In this document: positions 20,579 through 31,329 of the stretch, in pieces
Layout of the letters: each line of letters opens with the position of its first letter
Position numbering within the stretch: position 1 is the first letter of the stretch
NCBI GenBank assembly: GCA_015680685.1
Contig: MNCI01008033.1
Coordinates: 1,014,000-1,067,586 of the forward strand
Source of the DNA: Gnetum montanum
Taxonomy: Eukaryota > Streptophyta > Gnetopsida > Gnetales > Gnetaceae
DNA: 53,587 nucleotides
Reading direction: 5' to 3'
Translations under genes and position numbers: made by a program
Notes under the pieces: generated by a model
Told to the model about the DNA's origin: nothing
Databases searched by the model: none
Seen by the model: the letters and a program-made list of their open reading frames with translations, nothing else

Positions 20579-23342
20579 ATGGCCCCTAAAAGAGGACAGT
20601 AGGGAGGATCTTCTCAAGGTGCAACTAAATGCTTGATAGGAGGCAGAGGCCAAGGACCTCATGCAGAGTAGGAGGCATAATCATTCAGCATTCATTAAGA
20701 AACTCCTATTACTACACAATTTGGCCAAGCAGAAGGTGGAGAGGTCAAGGCACCAAAACAAGGACAACACCTCATGTTATCCCTAGAATGTATTCAAGCC
20801 ATTCAGAAAAAGTCCACATCCTCTGTCGTGATTGTGGAACTTAATTTTGGGCCTTTTACCAAATTTGCCCCTAAACTAGTCAGGAATCTACTTAAGGGAT
20901 CTCCACTATGGCCTATCCTCTCAGAGAGTGGAGAGTGGTATTTGGGTGAAACATATCAATTTTGGCACAATAAAGAAGAGGGTAGCACCATTGATATTGG
21001 TGGAATTTCACTAGATTTCTCCATAAAGGCCATTTCGAAAGTTTTAAATCTTTCAAATAGAGGGCCCAAAGTTGCTCATTTGTCCACTCGCTTTGATGCA
21101 GATGCAAGGAAAGTATGGTTAAAAAGGACGTATGGCAAACAACATAAGACATATGGAGAATTAACCCTTGAATAGAGGATTTACTTTAAAATTGGCACCT
21201 ATCATATTTTCCCAACAAAGGGTTTATATAAAATTTCTACTTATGTGGCAAGAGAAAGTGCAATTTTGATAGGCAAGGTTGATGCCAATTTTCCTCATTT
21301 ATATTTAACAAAACTATTAAGGCAGCTCGAAGAACAAAAGATAGGAAAGTTCACAATGCCCTTTCTATATCTAATTAGGAAGCTGTGCTGGAATTCTAGG
21401 GTACACCAATGACATCCTCAGAAAAGCTCAAAATGCTTCATATGTTGAATTACTCAAGCACCAACACCAAGAAAAAATGTTGGTGAGACGTTGGAGCTTA
21501 AACAAGAATAGATGGTTAGGCCTACTAAACCTCAAATGGCAAGGCCTATCCAACTTCCAGACACAAGGCCTAGCCAAAAATAAGAAACAAGGCCTAGCAC
21601 TTAGCCTATAGGCTAGCAAAACTAGCAATCGCCACCACTATTGCAAAATTACCGACCGTCGATGAGCCATCTTAGGGCTCTCGCTGAGACGATCAATTGG
21701 GGGAGTAGAGATGAGGCCAATCTCTTCAAGGTGATTGATGATGCTATATAGCTAACCATATCAATTGATCCTGCAAGGGGTGAAGTCTCAATTCAATTAG
21801 GAGGAGGGGGATCATACTGGTCACAACAGATCTCTGGAAATGATGCATCATTTCAAGTGCAATTAGAAATTGATGAAGGTGCCATAGTAGTGGTCATGCA
21901 GCACCAAGATATGGCAAGTGTAGCAGAGGTGGTTGTCGATCACATCAAAGAATCATTTAATGTCCCTATTCTACCATTGGTAGATTTCACAAGAGCACGT
22001 GATGCTCAAGTTTTGGCCAGTCCCTCAATGACTCTTATGGAACATGAGGATGCTTTGGATCGCTTGCTGCAAATAGGAAAAGTTATGACGTCATTATTTG
22101 ACATCCCCCAAGATGTCATAGTAGCATAATCAAACCTCATTCCCACCAAAGGAAAATTGGTCATGGCTAAAGTTAGGGCCAAGTACGCGGAAGTAGAGTT
22201 GCAAAGATTGCAAGAAAAGCTTGTCACCTTATAAGCTGAACAAAGGGATCCTTTCCAATTTATCATAGCTAACCAATTAGATGTTTTCAGAATCGAGCAA
22301 CTAAATAAATTATTGAAAGAAAATAAAAAGGTTGAAAAAAAAAGAACAGGCTGATTGGGATGGTTCAAATGCACAAGCTCAGATGTATGCACATGCCAAA
22401 GCTCTCAAAGCCTTACAAGAGGAGAATAAACTACTTGCTGCTGAAAATTTTTAGTTGATAATAATTGAGAAATAGAAGAACATTCTCAAAGAAAGTTTCC
22501 AACAAATGTAAGAATAATTAGTTCAAGTCAACCAAGACATGAATTGCTTGGCCAAGGAGAATAGAACCCTCTCCATGGAGGAGGTCTGCACCATCCAACA
22601 AAAGATGACCATATAAATAAGTGCATGGAAAAATGAGACCAAGAAGCACGAGAAGTTAAAAAAACACTTCTATGACCAGGTGGGAACGTACAAGGAAATC
22701 ATTGAAAAGGAGATTCATATGGCTAAGGCCCACATTAATTCTTTTAGTGCTCAACACACTAACTGGTGAGCCATACTGGATACTTATGCCTTCGTCCACT
22801 AAGAAGTATTAAAAAGTCAAGACCTACATATTTAGGACTTAACAAAGTACATGGAGTTGGCAAATTTATGATATTCCAACTTGGCCATGTTAATAGTAGG
22901 GCACCTAAGAAATAAGCTCAAGAAGTAGGTAGCTTCCACTTATGCTAAGTATGAGATAGAGTTTGCAAAACATAAGAAGACATTGCAAAAATTAGAAGTG
23001 GTCAAGGCAAGCTACCATGACCAAAAAGATGTAGTAGCAAACTTGGCTTGACAGCTAACATATTATCAGGAATTACGAGACAAAGCCAAAGCTTATGAGG
23101 AGGAACGACAACAATTTGCTACGTGGTATGTTAAAGCAAACCAAATGTTTTCATAGTTGTCATGTCTGTGGGAGGTGCTAGCTCCATCAAACATTGGAAC
23201 ATCAGCATGGACTATGCATGACCCTTGAATAGAAGAAGAAAAACTATAGGTGCTTCTCACCCATCAACAATCTCAGAAGCCTGCAAGGTTAGACAAAGGG
23301 AAAGCACTGATGGAGGAGCCACCACCTTCGAGAACCACATGA
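20579..23342 (+). pseudogene. Element A ORF2: long coiled-coil protein of unknown function
   Basis: A single frame from MAPKRGQ at 20579 runs to about 22335, where one base is gained or lost in a nine-A run (22335-22343); the continuing frame ends at TGA 23340-23342 after KGKALMEEPPPSRTT. Total about 920 codons. Numerous stops (for example 20600, 21173, 22127, 22230) are mostly TAG or TAA where Gln would fit. The N-terminal 250 residues look globular (GPFTKFAPKLVRNLLKGS, GGISLDFSIKAISKVLNL), perhaps like the plant transposon-associated domains found beside Athila-type elements. From about residue 520 it is heptad-rich coiled coil. No catalytic motif is evident, and I see no clear similarity to the antisense gene at 3876-8034. 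Confidence 0.65.
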
Positions 23343-23491
23343 GTTCCAAAATGTTGTATTTTGTGTCCAAATTTTGTGTTCCCATACTACAGCATGGTGA
23401 GTCAATAGTAGTCATTAATCCCATACCTTCATAATGTTTTTTATGAGACTCATTTCTTATTGTATTAACTCAAGGATGAGTTTTTATTCAG

Positions 23492-23502
23492 TTGTGGGGG
23501 CA
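23492..23502 (+). other. Polypurine tract of element A
   Basis: GTTGTGGGGGCA lies immediately before the 3' LTR start at 23503, the position where plus-strand priming occurs in LTR retrotransposons. Confidence 0.75.
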
Positions 23503-24288
23503 TGATAAATCATGGTTTGTTGGGCTTTGATATCGGGTATGCGATATCGTGACTTGGATACGATATCGTATACACAATATCATGATTCCTATGTTAGCCT
23601 ATAAATATAGAACTCATGCATAGAGCGAGGGGGGAATTAGATCATTAGAGAGTTAGAAGTTCTTTTCTTTTGGTAGTTTAGCTTTTAGTTATTCTCAGTG
23701 CATGCTTGTAGTGTGATGTTTGTAAAGTACGAAACCTTTGTTCAAGTGTGACATACTTGGAGATGTGTATGACTGGCAATAAAGATCAAGATTACTTTCA
23801 TCATTGTAGCATTCACTTAGATTAATTTCATTATTTTAATTATTTAATATTTCCTTTAATTATAGTCCAATTTATTGTTATTTACTTTTCTTGTCATTAA
23901 GCAGAATGTGTATGCCTTAATCACAAGCGTTAAGTGCGAATACCTGGCATACCCAATAGTAATCCCACGAAGTCCAAGATGTGTACGAATGGTTAAGGAC
24001 AGATACCATCACCATAAGCTAATTTAGGTTTTACTCTTATTATTAATTTAATCAATTTATCTTTTCTATTATCAAGAGTAACATAGAGTTAGGACAACAT
24101 CATATGCCTCACTCTGGACTAAACCATACATGACAAAGCTACTACGAGTCTAGGTGGGAAGATAGAAAACTGCAATCAATGTATAATTATCTAGGTGCCA
24201 CAACTAGTCCATCTGTGGAGTTTGACCAGATCACATTTACACACTCATATTCATATGGTTGAGTGTAGGGATACCTCGCCGCTCATCA
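23503..24288 (+). repeat. Element A 3' LTR
   Basis: 786 bp, starting TGATAAATCATGG and aligning along its length with 15241-16032. TATAAATA is at 23600-23607. A perfect 14-bp palindrome (ATACGATATCGTAT) is at 23559-23572, mutated in the left copy. Confidence 0.92.
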
Positions 24289-24468
24289 CTATTCCATATC
24301 AATAAAGCATTCTTTTCTTTCTTTTTTTAGATTTTTCCTATTATTTCCTTTATACATAATGTCAAGTATCACTTATATTTCACATTTGGTATATTTTCTT
24401 TGTACGCATAATGTCTAATATATCGTATATTTGATGTTTGCCATGACATCTAGGGATGGGATGTCACA
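24289..24468 (+). mobile_element. LTR-B, right part
   Basis: This continues the left part after a 5-base duplication (CTATT). It carries the TATCAATAAAGCATTCTTT and GCCATGACATCTAGGG segments also found on the minus strand at 44776-44943. It ends GGGATGTCACA, followed directly by a primer-site-like sequence at 24469, so the parent element pointed along the plus strand. Confidence 0.8.
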
Positions 24469-24482
24469 ATTGATATCAAAGC
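24469..24482 (+). other. Primer binding site (tRNA-iMet type) after LTR-B
   Basis: ATTGATATCAAAGC directly follows the LTR end and matches the usual plant iMet primer site TGGTATCAGAGC with transitions only. No gag or pol of this element can be recognised downstream on the plus strand. Confidence 0.6.
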
Positions 24483-25429
24483 AAACCATAACCCAAGGGC
24501 CATTCAAAACCATTGGCTGACTACAACATGAACTTGATAATGAACCTTGAAGCCACAACATATGGAAAGCCATTGATCATCACCATATGTACCATATATT
24601 TGTGATGCAAGTCAGAAGATACCTTTCCATTGACTTCACAACATGTAGATCCTAGCAACCAACAAAATTTCTTTCATGGATATCATTAACAAATGAAGAT
24701 TTGATCACACCTCATCAAAATTCATCAATTACAAGAGATGTTGGTAAGATAATGATACATTAGTCCAAGTAACTCTTACCCATCCTAATACTATAATTAT
24801 TAATTAATTAAGATCATTATTAAATTTCTTTCAAGCAAGTTAGTAACCATGACCTGAATTGATCTTATTTTGTTGAAATTCACTATCCAAGTAATCTACA
24901 AGATTTCAAGTTACCATATGTCAGCCTAGAAATGTCAATTCAACAAAATAGGCTAGTTGATCCTTTTAACTCCTGAAAACTCAACTTCATTTTTGAACCC
25001 TAAAACTATATCCAACTCGTAGTACTTGTCGAGGCAATTCCAACAGTACAATTTTCATCTTGATCGAACTTACGATTTGGGAGATATTAATGTTTAAAAT
25101 TTCTTGTTATACATGAATTAAAATAATATTAAATTATTAAAATTATTAATTTATTAAAAAAAAGAGGTTAAAATTTTAGGATCGAAAATCAACTTAGAAT
25201 TACTATTTACCCATACTACCTTTACCTTGTCATTGGTCAAACCACCATGTCAACTACTAAGGCAAGGTAGAATAAAAATAACAATAAAAAATATGTATAT
25301 ATATATTTTAATCCTCTTTAGTTTTATAAATATATATATATATTAGAAAAGGCAATATATATATCATGGAAAAAATTTTAAAAATATAAATAATAAATAA
25401 AAATAATAAAATAATAAAAATAAAGAAGT
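24483..25429. other. AT-rich non-coding DNA
   Basis: This should be the interior of the LTR-B element but holds no recognisable gag or pol. It contains A/T microsatellite stretches, including TA runs at about 25293-25345. Confidence 0.5.
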
Positions 25430-25566
25430 AGGGCAGGAGGTCTCAGGTTCAAACTTGAGCCCCAACAAAAATTTCTTTTTTTTACAAAAAATATAATATA
25501 TTTATTTATTTAAAAAATGGGGAGGTTGGAGGTGTTAGGTTCAAACCCAAGCCCCAACAATTTTTA
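25430..25566 (+). repeat. Duplicated GGTTCAAAC-containing segment, about 90-bp period
   Basis: GGAGGTCTCAGGTTCAAACT...GAGCCCCAACAA (about 25437-25470) recurs as GGAGGTGTTAGGTTCAAACC...AAGCCCCAACAA (about 25527-25560). The shared GGTTCAAAC resembles a tRNA B box, so these may be old SINE-like or tRNA-like fragments. Confidence 0.5.
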
Positions 25567-25729
25567 TAACACTTAAAAAAAATTTTCATGATCGACCAAA
25601 ATAGCAGCCACAGCTAGGCCGTTGCTAACCATGGCCAAGCCTTCAACCAAGTCATGACAGAAAAAGGTAGCCAAAATGCCATGCATTTCCTTCCTCCCCA
25701 TCGTCTGCTTACGCCTTCAACCGATGCAC

Positions 25730-25831
25730 CTATGTTCCACCATTTTCCACCATAGCTTGCTGCACCTGTGTTCCACCATTTGCCACTACAGCTTGCTGCA
25801 CTTGCGTTCCACCATTTGTCACTGCTCCTAC
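25730..25831 (+). repeat. 36-bp tandem repeat, 2.8 copies
   Basis: Units at 25730-25765, 25766-25801 and a partial at 25802-25831 share GTTCCACCATTTGCCACTAC followed by AGCTTGCTGCAC. The period is a multiple of three. Confidence 0.85.
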
Positions 25832-26595
25832 ACCCGTTGTTGTCGTGTTACGCCACACGGCACCTAACTGCCCCATGCGACACAAATCCTTTGTCGCATT
25901 ATTGTTGCATAGCTGAGTTCACTCCTAGGACTACTACTCTTGGCTACATGTGGCCTACTATTGTCATTCCCACATGTCTTCTCCCTATGCAAAACCCCTT
26001 TTGTCTACTACCTCTGTGTCGTGGCCCCAATCCTTGGGGCTAGTGGCCACTATGGCCAGAGCCAGTAGCTCCATAAGCATGGCATAGATGAACGGCCAGT
26101 CCCGTGACACCTACTGCTACCACCACTAATCTGCCTTGTGCAAGTAGTAGCCACACTCCTTACTATGCCTTGGTCATGCTCCTCACCTTAAAAAGCCTCA
26201 CCATTGTACACCAATGTTGTGTCTTTACCCTATGCATCGTCATTACCTAGCACATTGTCAACACCCACGTGATCCAGCTTCTACATGTAGGCTGCCTAAA
26301 ACCCCTGCACATGTTGACCTTCCACCTCAGTTGGCTTTTCTTTTGCATGTACTTTTTCTCCACCTTCATCGCCACACCATTGCCACCAATCATCCATGAT
26401 GACCTTAATTTGATGACTACCAATGTGGGCAACGTTGGTGTGGTGTCAATGTCTAGTAGCATCTTTAGTTGTCTAGCCATGGGCACTGTCATGCACCATC
26501 GTAGAGCTTTTTTGCCCACTATTGCCGTGCCATGCCATGTTGCACCTACCGACTACCACACCATGCCATGCTTGCCTATTACCTACCATGCACAC

Positions 26596-26795
26596 CATCA
26601 ATAACCGCCTTCAACATCGCTGATAACCGCCTTTAGCATCACCTATAACCACCTTTAGCATCACCAATAATCACCTCCAGCACTACCGATAGCCACCTTC
26701 AACACCACCAATAACTACCTCTAGCGTTACTAATAATCACCACCTCTAGCATAGCTAATAATCACCTCTTTGGACACCACCAATAACCGCCTTTC
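26596..26795 (+). repeat. 22-bp minisatellite, about nine copies
   Basis: Units approximate CCAATAACCACCTTTAGCAT plus CA; two units are 25 bp. Copies vary by transitions. It ends at about 26795, shortly before a GGGCC-rich stretch. Confidence 0.8.
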
Positions 26796-27225
26796 CATGC
26801 ACAAGCCCAATTAAGGGCCTTGTGGGCCCATATGAGGGCCGCGCAGACCCTAAAAATGAGCTATGCAGGCCCTAAAAAGGCCTAAAAATAAATAGTAAAT
26901 AATAAATAATAAAAGAATGGCCACACCACCCTGCACTATCTTCATTGACCCTGCACCATCACCGTTGCCACCTCTAGACATGGCCAACAACTACGAAGGT
27001 CAATATCAGTGCTTCACCATGGCCTTTGTTGCCATTCACAACAAAATGGTAAATTCTCCATTATATGATAGAAAATTTTCAATTGTTCGTCAACTGATAG
27101 AAAAATTTGAAATTCCCATCAATTAACAAAAAATTCAAATTTTCGTCATTAAATTGTTAGTTTAAATTAAGAACTTGCGAAAATAGTTTCCAAAATTAAA
27201 ATTTTGGTGTGCTAGTAGCAACATA

Positions 27226-27285
27226 GATAAGCTCTGGAGTAGAACTGGGATGGGTGACCTCTCAAGAAGTCTTGTTTTTCACACC
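27226..27285 (+). repeat. 5S rRNA-like fragment (3' half)
   Basis: GTAGAACTGGGATGGGTGACCTC at 27239-27261 followed by AAGTCTTG and CACACC closely follows the 3' half of plant 5S rRNA, including the C-box region, with an internal deletion before it. A diverged GGTGTG at 27206 may be the 5' end. It is too broken to be a functional 5S gene. Cassandra-type elements and some gypsy LTRs carry such a segment (family knowledge). Confidence 0.6.
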
Positions 27286-27929
27286 AAATACTTAAATTCT
27301 AGAAGCCATAACCTTTGATTTTGGAAACCTTTTTCAGTGAACGAAGAGTCATTTTCTATAGATTTCAACCTTCCAAACTCAAGATCCATCCCAAGGAACC
27401 CCAAAGATTAGGTTTTACTCCTTGCCCAATATAGCACCTCGAGATCCTCAAAAGTTTAATTTTGGCATCACTCAAGCATACGATGTCCATTTTCAACATA
27501 TGAATAGCCATTTCTAACATTTTTCACCCTTTTGAACTCAATGGTGAGGTTTGATTGATCATTTGAGCACCCTAAAATTCAATGATATTATAAATTTAAC
27601 CTTTTGGATTTTAAGATTTAGTACATAACCCTTATAGATAGTCTTAAGCTCACTATGGCATGTCATTAATTACACTGCCAGAGTTAGTGTTCTTAAGGGA
27701 GGTAGAGAGGCCATTACAAACTAGATAATATAGTTACATATTACTAAAATTATATGATGTCGTTAAATATTACTAAAATTAGATAATATAATTATAAAAA
27801 TAGATTATATAGTTATTCAATTGATGTAGTTGATTATCAGTCAATGTATTAGTTAATGATCAGTTGATGTATTAGTTGGAGAATTAGTTAAGGAAATAGA
27901 ACAATCTTTAACCATCAAGAAAAGGGTAT
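27286..27929. other. Non-coding AT-rich DNA before the minus-strand gag
   Basis: It includes short repeated motifs (ATTACTAAAATTA near 27742 and 27768; GATGTATTAGTT near 27863). LTR remnants are possible but no boundaries can be set. Confidence 0.4.
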
Positions 27930-28790
27930 ATCAATGTTTGAGCTCATAAAATGTTAGCTCTTGTTGGTATTTCCTCTTTAATTCTCTTTGGAAATTGGAT
28001 GCTTCCTCATACTCATCCTAATGAACTTTTGCTTGCTCAAAGACTTTGCAAAAATTTATGTAGAAGTCTTTAACACTCTTATCACCTTACCATAGATATT
28101 TCAATGTTTTGATTGCCTCTTGTCTAGGATGGGACTTCTCAATTTTTTTCTTGAGCATGAATTGCATCTAAGACCAATCTTTAATAGAAGTTCTATTACT
28201 TAATAGGTAAGCATGGCTCTTTTTCTCCCACGAAATATGTACCATAGCCTCAAGATTGGTTTCACATATGATACCTTTTGATGGTTTTCGGCATCTTCAA
28301 GTTTAGAGTACTTTAGCTAAGAAAAAAAAGAATCAATGCCCTTCATCCCATGAAAAATCTTCCCTTCCACATGAGGCATTCTAGAGGCATGCTTAAAAGC
28401 CTTCATAAGAGTGATCTCCATTTCCTCCTTGGAGCTTCTCTGAGTCTTGGATATATATTCATTATTCCTCCCTCTTGAAAATCTAGACCTATGATATCTT
28501 GACTTAGCAATTGGAGAATGAGGGTTTCCTTCATAATCCTCATCTTCCCCAATGTTTTTACCCCAAAAAGAAATATCATCTTCAAGGTTTGGCATGGATG
28601 GTTGCCCTGTTGAAGAATCCCTTGGTGAAGAAAATTCCAAGTTAACATCTTGCCTAAATGTTTTTGATGTTGAAGGCTAATCTTTCTTTTCTTCAAGCTT
28701 TTCCATTTTGTTCACAAGAATCTTGAATGCATCCTTCAAGTCTTGCATGTCCTTAGCTAAGCCCTCAATTAATTTCTTCTTAGGTGGCAT
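27930..28790 (-). pseudogene. gypsy gag fragment (chromovirus-like)
   Basis: On the minus strand an ATG at 28790 starts MPPKKKLIEGLAKDMQDLKD. After one TAG (near 28678) the same frame continues through an Arg/Ser-rich segment (28640-28317). A frameshift leads to a Gag-core-like stretch (EKKIEKSHPRQ-type and EASNFQRELKRKYQQELTFYEL) down to about 27930. It follows the primer site at 29172 and the LTR at 29188 in the right order for a minus-strand element. It may be the missing gag of the pol at 12960-14919. Confidence 0.6.
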
Positions 28791-29171
28791 GATTAAATAA
28801 AACTAAAAGAAAATTTTCATAAATACCCATGAGAAATTGCCAAGGAATTAAGAGTACCCACAACCAAAATTTGAGTATTCAAATGGATGTAACAAGAGAA
28901 ATGAAAATCCAAAATAGGATTCACATAATTCACATAATTCCTAACTTAACAAGGCTAATGGGTATTCTAAACAATAAAAAATTCTCAATACCCAAATTAA
29001 TTTGTCATTCAAAATGACCAAAAGAAGGCTAATTAAACCTTGGTTGAGCATGAAAAATAACATCAACAAAATTATACTAAATTACAAAGCAAAATAAACT
29101 TGGATATGGGTGAACTCTTATGAATTAATGTAGAGGATTCCTCACTTTAAGTTAGTTGTCTTCAATACTTT

Positions 29172-29183
29172 ACTTTGATACCA
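29172..29183 (-). other. Primer binding site (tRNA-iMet type)
   Basis: TGGTATCAAAGT on the minus strand, next to the LTR end at 29188, matches the plant iMet primer site TGGTATCAGAGC except at two positions. Confidence 0.7.
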
Positions 29184-29187
29184 AATT

Positions 29188-29977
29188 TGGTAAGGACCAA
29201 GCTACAATAATTCCAAAGTGCAATTTCAACCTTCAAACTTGTAAATTTAATTAAGAAACAAGGAAGAAACAGTTCTTTATTCTTACTAGACAATTGGAAA
29301 AAAAATTAAAAATGTTGGAAGCTAATGTCTAGGATAGGTAAGAGTTTAAGAGAATCCCATACAACATACTCATAAAACACATTCAAATTCACTCACAATG
29401 GTTATACAACCTTACAACATGGAAGCTCAATTTTACTTACACCACACACACTCTCTCTTTATTCTCTCCAAAACTTTCCTCTTCTAAATAAAAGGCTCTA
29501 ATGCTTATTTATATCATTTTCCCCATCTTTTGATGCTTAAAATACAAATTTATAATTGTTATCTTAAACATGGAGATGTCTTGGATGTATGGGAGATGTC
29601 CCACTTGAGAGCTGAAAAACTTAGAGGAGATGTCTTGTTGCTATGTGAGACATCTTGGAGGAGACATCTTGCTATAGTGTGAGACATATCTCTCAAGTTG
29701 TGATATAACACAATAGACATATATGTTCCCCAAGTGACATCTATCCTATGTAAGAGATGTCTTGGATTGCATGGAGATTTCTTTCTAGATAGAATTGCCC
29801 AACTCTAGACTTCTTCTCAAAAGTCCTACTAAGTTAAATACATCTCTAATTATGTTCTATTGTCCCTTGGAAAATTTAAAACAACATGAAAATGCAAAAC
29901 ACACCTAAACTATAAAGAGGACATGCAAAATCATAGTTTATTGAGGAAATTACATGGGTTGTGTGATGTCCTCATCA
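29188..29977 (-). repeat. 5' LTR of a minus-strand gypsy element
   Basis: On the minus strand it starts TGATGAGGACATCACACAAC (from 29977) and ends TTGGTCCTTACCA (29188), followed by the primer site and gag. TATAAATA on the minus strand (29507-29514) is the likely TATA box. The upstream part holds at least five GACATCTC-type motifs (29560-29790). No matching 3' LTR was found in the window. Confidence 0.65.
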
Positions 29978-30314
29978 ATACCAATATTTGTATCAAAGTA
30001 AGAACGTAGAACCACTTGTGGAAGTTCTTTATCTCATCATGTGTTATTGATCTTATGTTGAGAATCTTTACCATCAAATATAACCTTCTTGTTGACACTA
30101 GTTTTAATCTTTAAGTTAATAATATTGTTATTGGACAAGGAAAAATTTGTCTTAGAAGTTATTTGTCTAAGCTACTTAATACTTTCTCTAGTACTAGTAA
30201 ACATATAATTAGGAGCCTTTATCTTTTTTGGATTCTTTATTGGCATTTGATCATTCTTATCATTGAATTATTGTTTAATTAGAGTATGTAACTTGGGGTT
30301 TATAAGTTATAAGT
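29978..30314. other. AT-rich non-coding DNA
   Basis: No coding frame, repeat or RNA gene seen. It lies between the LTR at 29188-29977 and the SINE-rich tract. Confidence 0.4.
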
Positions 30315-30475
30315 TTAATTCAAACTCTTGATTTAGAAACTTCAAGTTATATGTTCAATTCTACTGGATAACTTTAAGTTATAAAGTTCTACAAACTCTT
30401 TGTGTTAACTATATCTCTTGGAGATACATATAGTCATGTAGTTTTGGGTTTTTCAACACTCACCAACATACCTCT
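30315..30475 (+). mobile_element. tRNA-derived SINE copy
   Basis: ACTCTTGATTTAGAAACTTC then ATATGTTCAATTCTACTGG reads as the anticodon arm and B box (30353-30363) of a tRNA head. A body with AAAGTTCTACAAA and GATACATATAGTCATGTAGT follows. The head matches the copy at 41963 over about 60 bases. The A box is degraded. Confidence 0.6.
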
Positions 30476-30749
30476 TTTGGAGTTTCATACATATATAACC
30501 ATCTCCCTCCTCCCTTTTCTCTTTCTTCCTTGTAGCCTCCCTCTACATCCCATAGTTTAATTTTGATAGGTATGCTAATTTGGAGGGTTTTAGAACCTAA
30601 AATAAGTACTATAAGTACACCCTACAACAAATAGCCAATATGACAAGACTTGGGTTCGCAACCACTCAAAAGAGGTTAAGCTTTTGTTCATCCACCAACC
30701 CTCCTAGGAACCTACTTTGGTAGGATGAGCATTAAGCTTGTACATGATG

Positions 30750-30850
30750 ATCCTATAGAGGAATATAATGATGCCTCAAGTGTAACTTGAACTAACAACC
30801 TCTTGCCCAACAAGATAATGAGATAAACACATGAGTCACTCATTATTGAT
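30750..30850 (-). mobile_element. tRNA-derived SINE copy, second head type
   Basis: On the minus strand AGTGACTCATGTGTTTATC (A box region, about 30822-30840) is followed by CTTGTTGGGCAAGAGGTTG and TTAGTTCAAGTTACAC (B box, 30780-30795). The same head type occurs at 39060-39160. Confidence 0.55.
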
Positions 30851-30999
30851 GATAAGGTATGGTACTTTTGAGGGGAGGAGGGTGTTGAACCAAAAAAAAA
30901 AAAAAGAATAACAATATTAAAAATTTCCTTTGACATAGCATTATGTTCTTCATAAGTTCTATGAAATCTTCATGTTCGCAATACATTTTGGAGTATATA

Positions 31000-31155
31000 T
31001 AGGGTGTTGGAACTCTAAAATAATTTTAATATATGTACACCCTAAGATCTATGATCTTAGTTGAACTTTATAACTTAGCATTGCCCACCAAAATCAAACC
31101 CATGAATTGAGCTTTCAAATCAAGAGTTTTACCACTAGGTTAACATCTTATTATT
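31000..31155 (-). mobile_element. tRNA-derived SINE copy
   Basis: On the minus strand TAACCTAGTGGTAAAAC (A box, 31127-31143), ACTCTTGATTTGAAAGC (anticodon arm) and ATGGGTTTGATTTTGG (B box, 31088-31103) form a clear tRNA-like head. A TAAGTTATAAAGTTC body follows. This is the best-preserved head in the cluster. Confidence 0.65.
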
Positions 31156-31329
31156 GTTTTGGAATACATATACTCATCTAGTTTTGTTTCTAACATCCCT
31201 TCTTGGATTTGATGTAATTATGGTCGAATTTTGAGAATTAGGAAGGAGATGTTTCTCTAAACAGAATTGATTTTTCTTCAACAAATATGTTTATTTTATT
31301 TTTTCCCTTCAAAATTTCTCTAGTGGATC

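Larger units (their letters stand above)
15241..24288 (+). mobile_element. Element A: complete non-autonomous Athila-like LTR retrotransposon (gag plus ORF2, no pol)
   Basis: The 9048-bp unit is bounded by direct LTRs (15241-16032 and 23503-24288), starts TG, ends CA, and is flanked by a 5-base duplication CTATT (15236-15240 and 24289-24293). A tRNA-Asp-type primer site follows the left LTR and a G-rich tract precedes the right LTR. Internally there is an Athila-like gag (16167-18617) and a long coiled-coil ORF2 (20579-23342). No protease, RT, RNase H or integrase motif was found in any frame. LTRs differ by many scattered transitions (roughly one site in ten by eye), so the insertion is old. 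Confidence 0.9.
25600..26900. other. CCA/CCT-rich region without a convincing gene
   Basis: Locally more GC-rich than its surroundings, with long but low-complexity open frames (His, Cys, Leu and Thr rich). It holds two tandem repeats, listed separately. I found no start, splice pattern or domain that supports a gene. Confidence 0.5.

Noticed and set aside
20579-21180. Homology between ORF2 of element A and the antisense gene (both start MAPK and have coiled coils)
   Set aside because: The similarity is limited to a short basic start and coiled-coil composition; the globular parts do not align by eye.
25676-26604. Possible small secreted Cys/His-rich proteins
   Set aside because: The frames come from CCA-rich repeats, lack splice or start support, and carry no recognisable fold.
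27206-27285. Functional 5S rRNA gene
   Set aside because: The middle is deleted and both ends are diverged; only the 3' promoter-box region is preserved.
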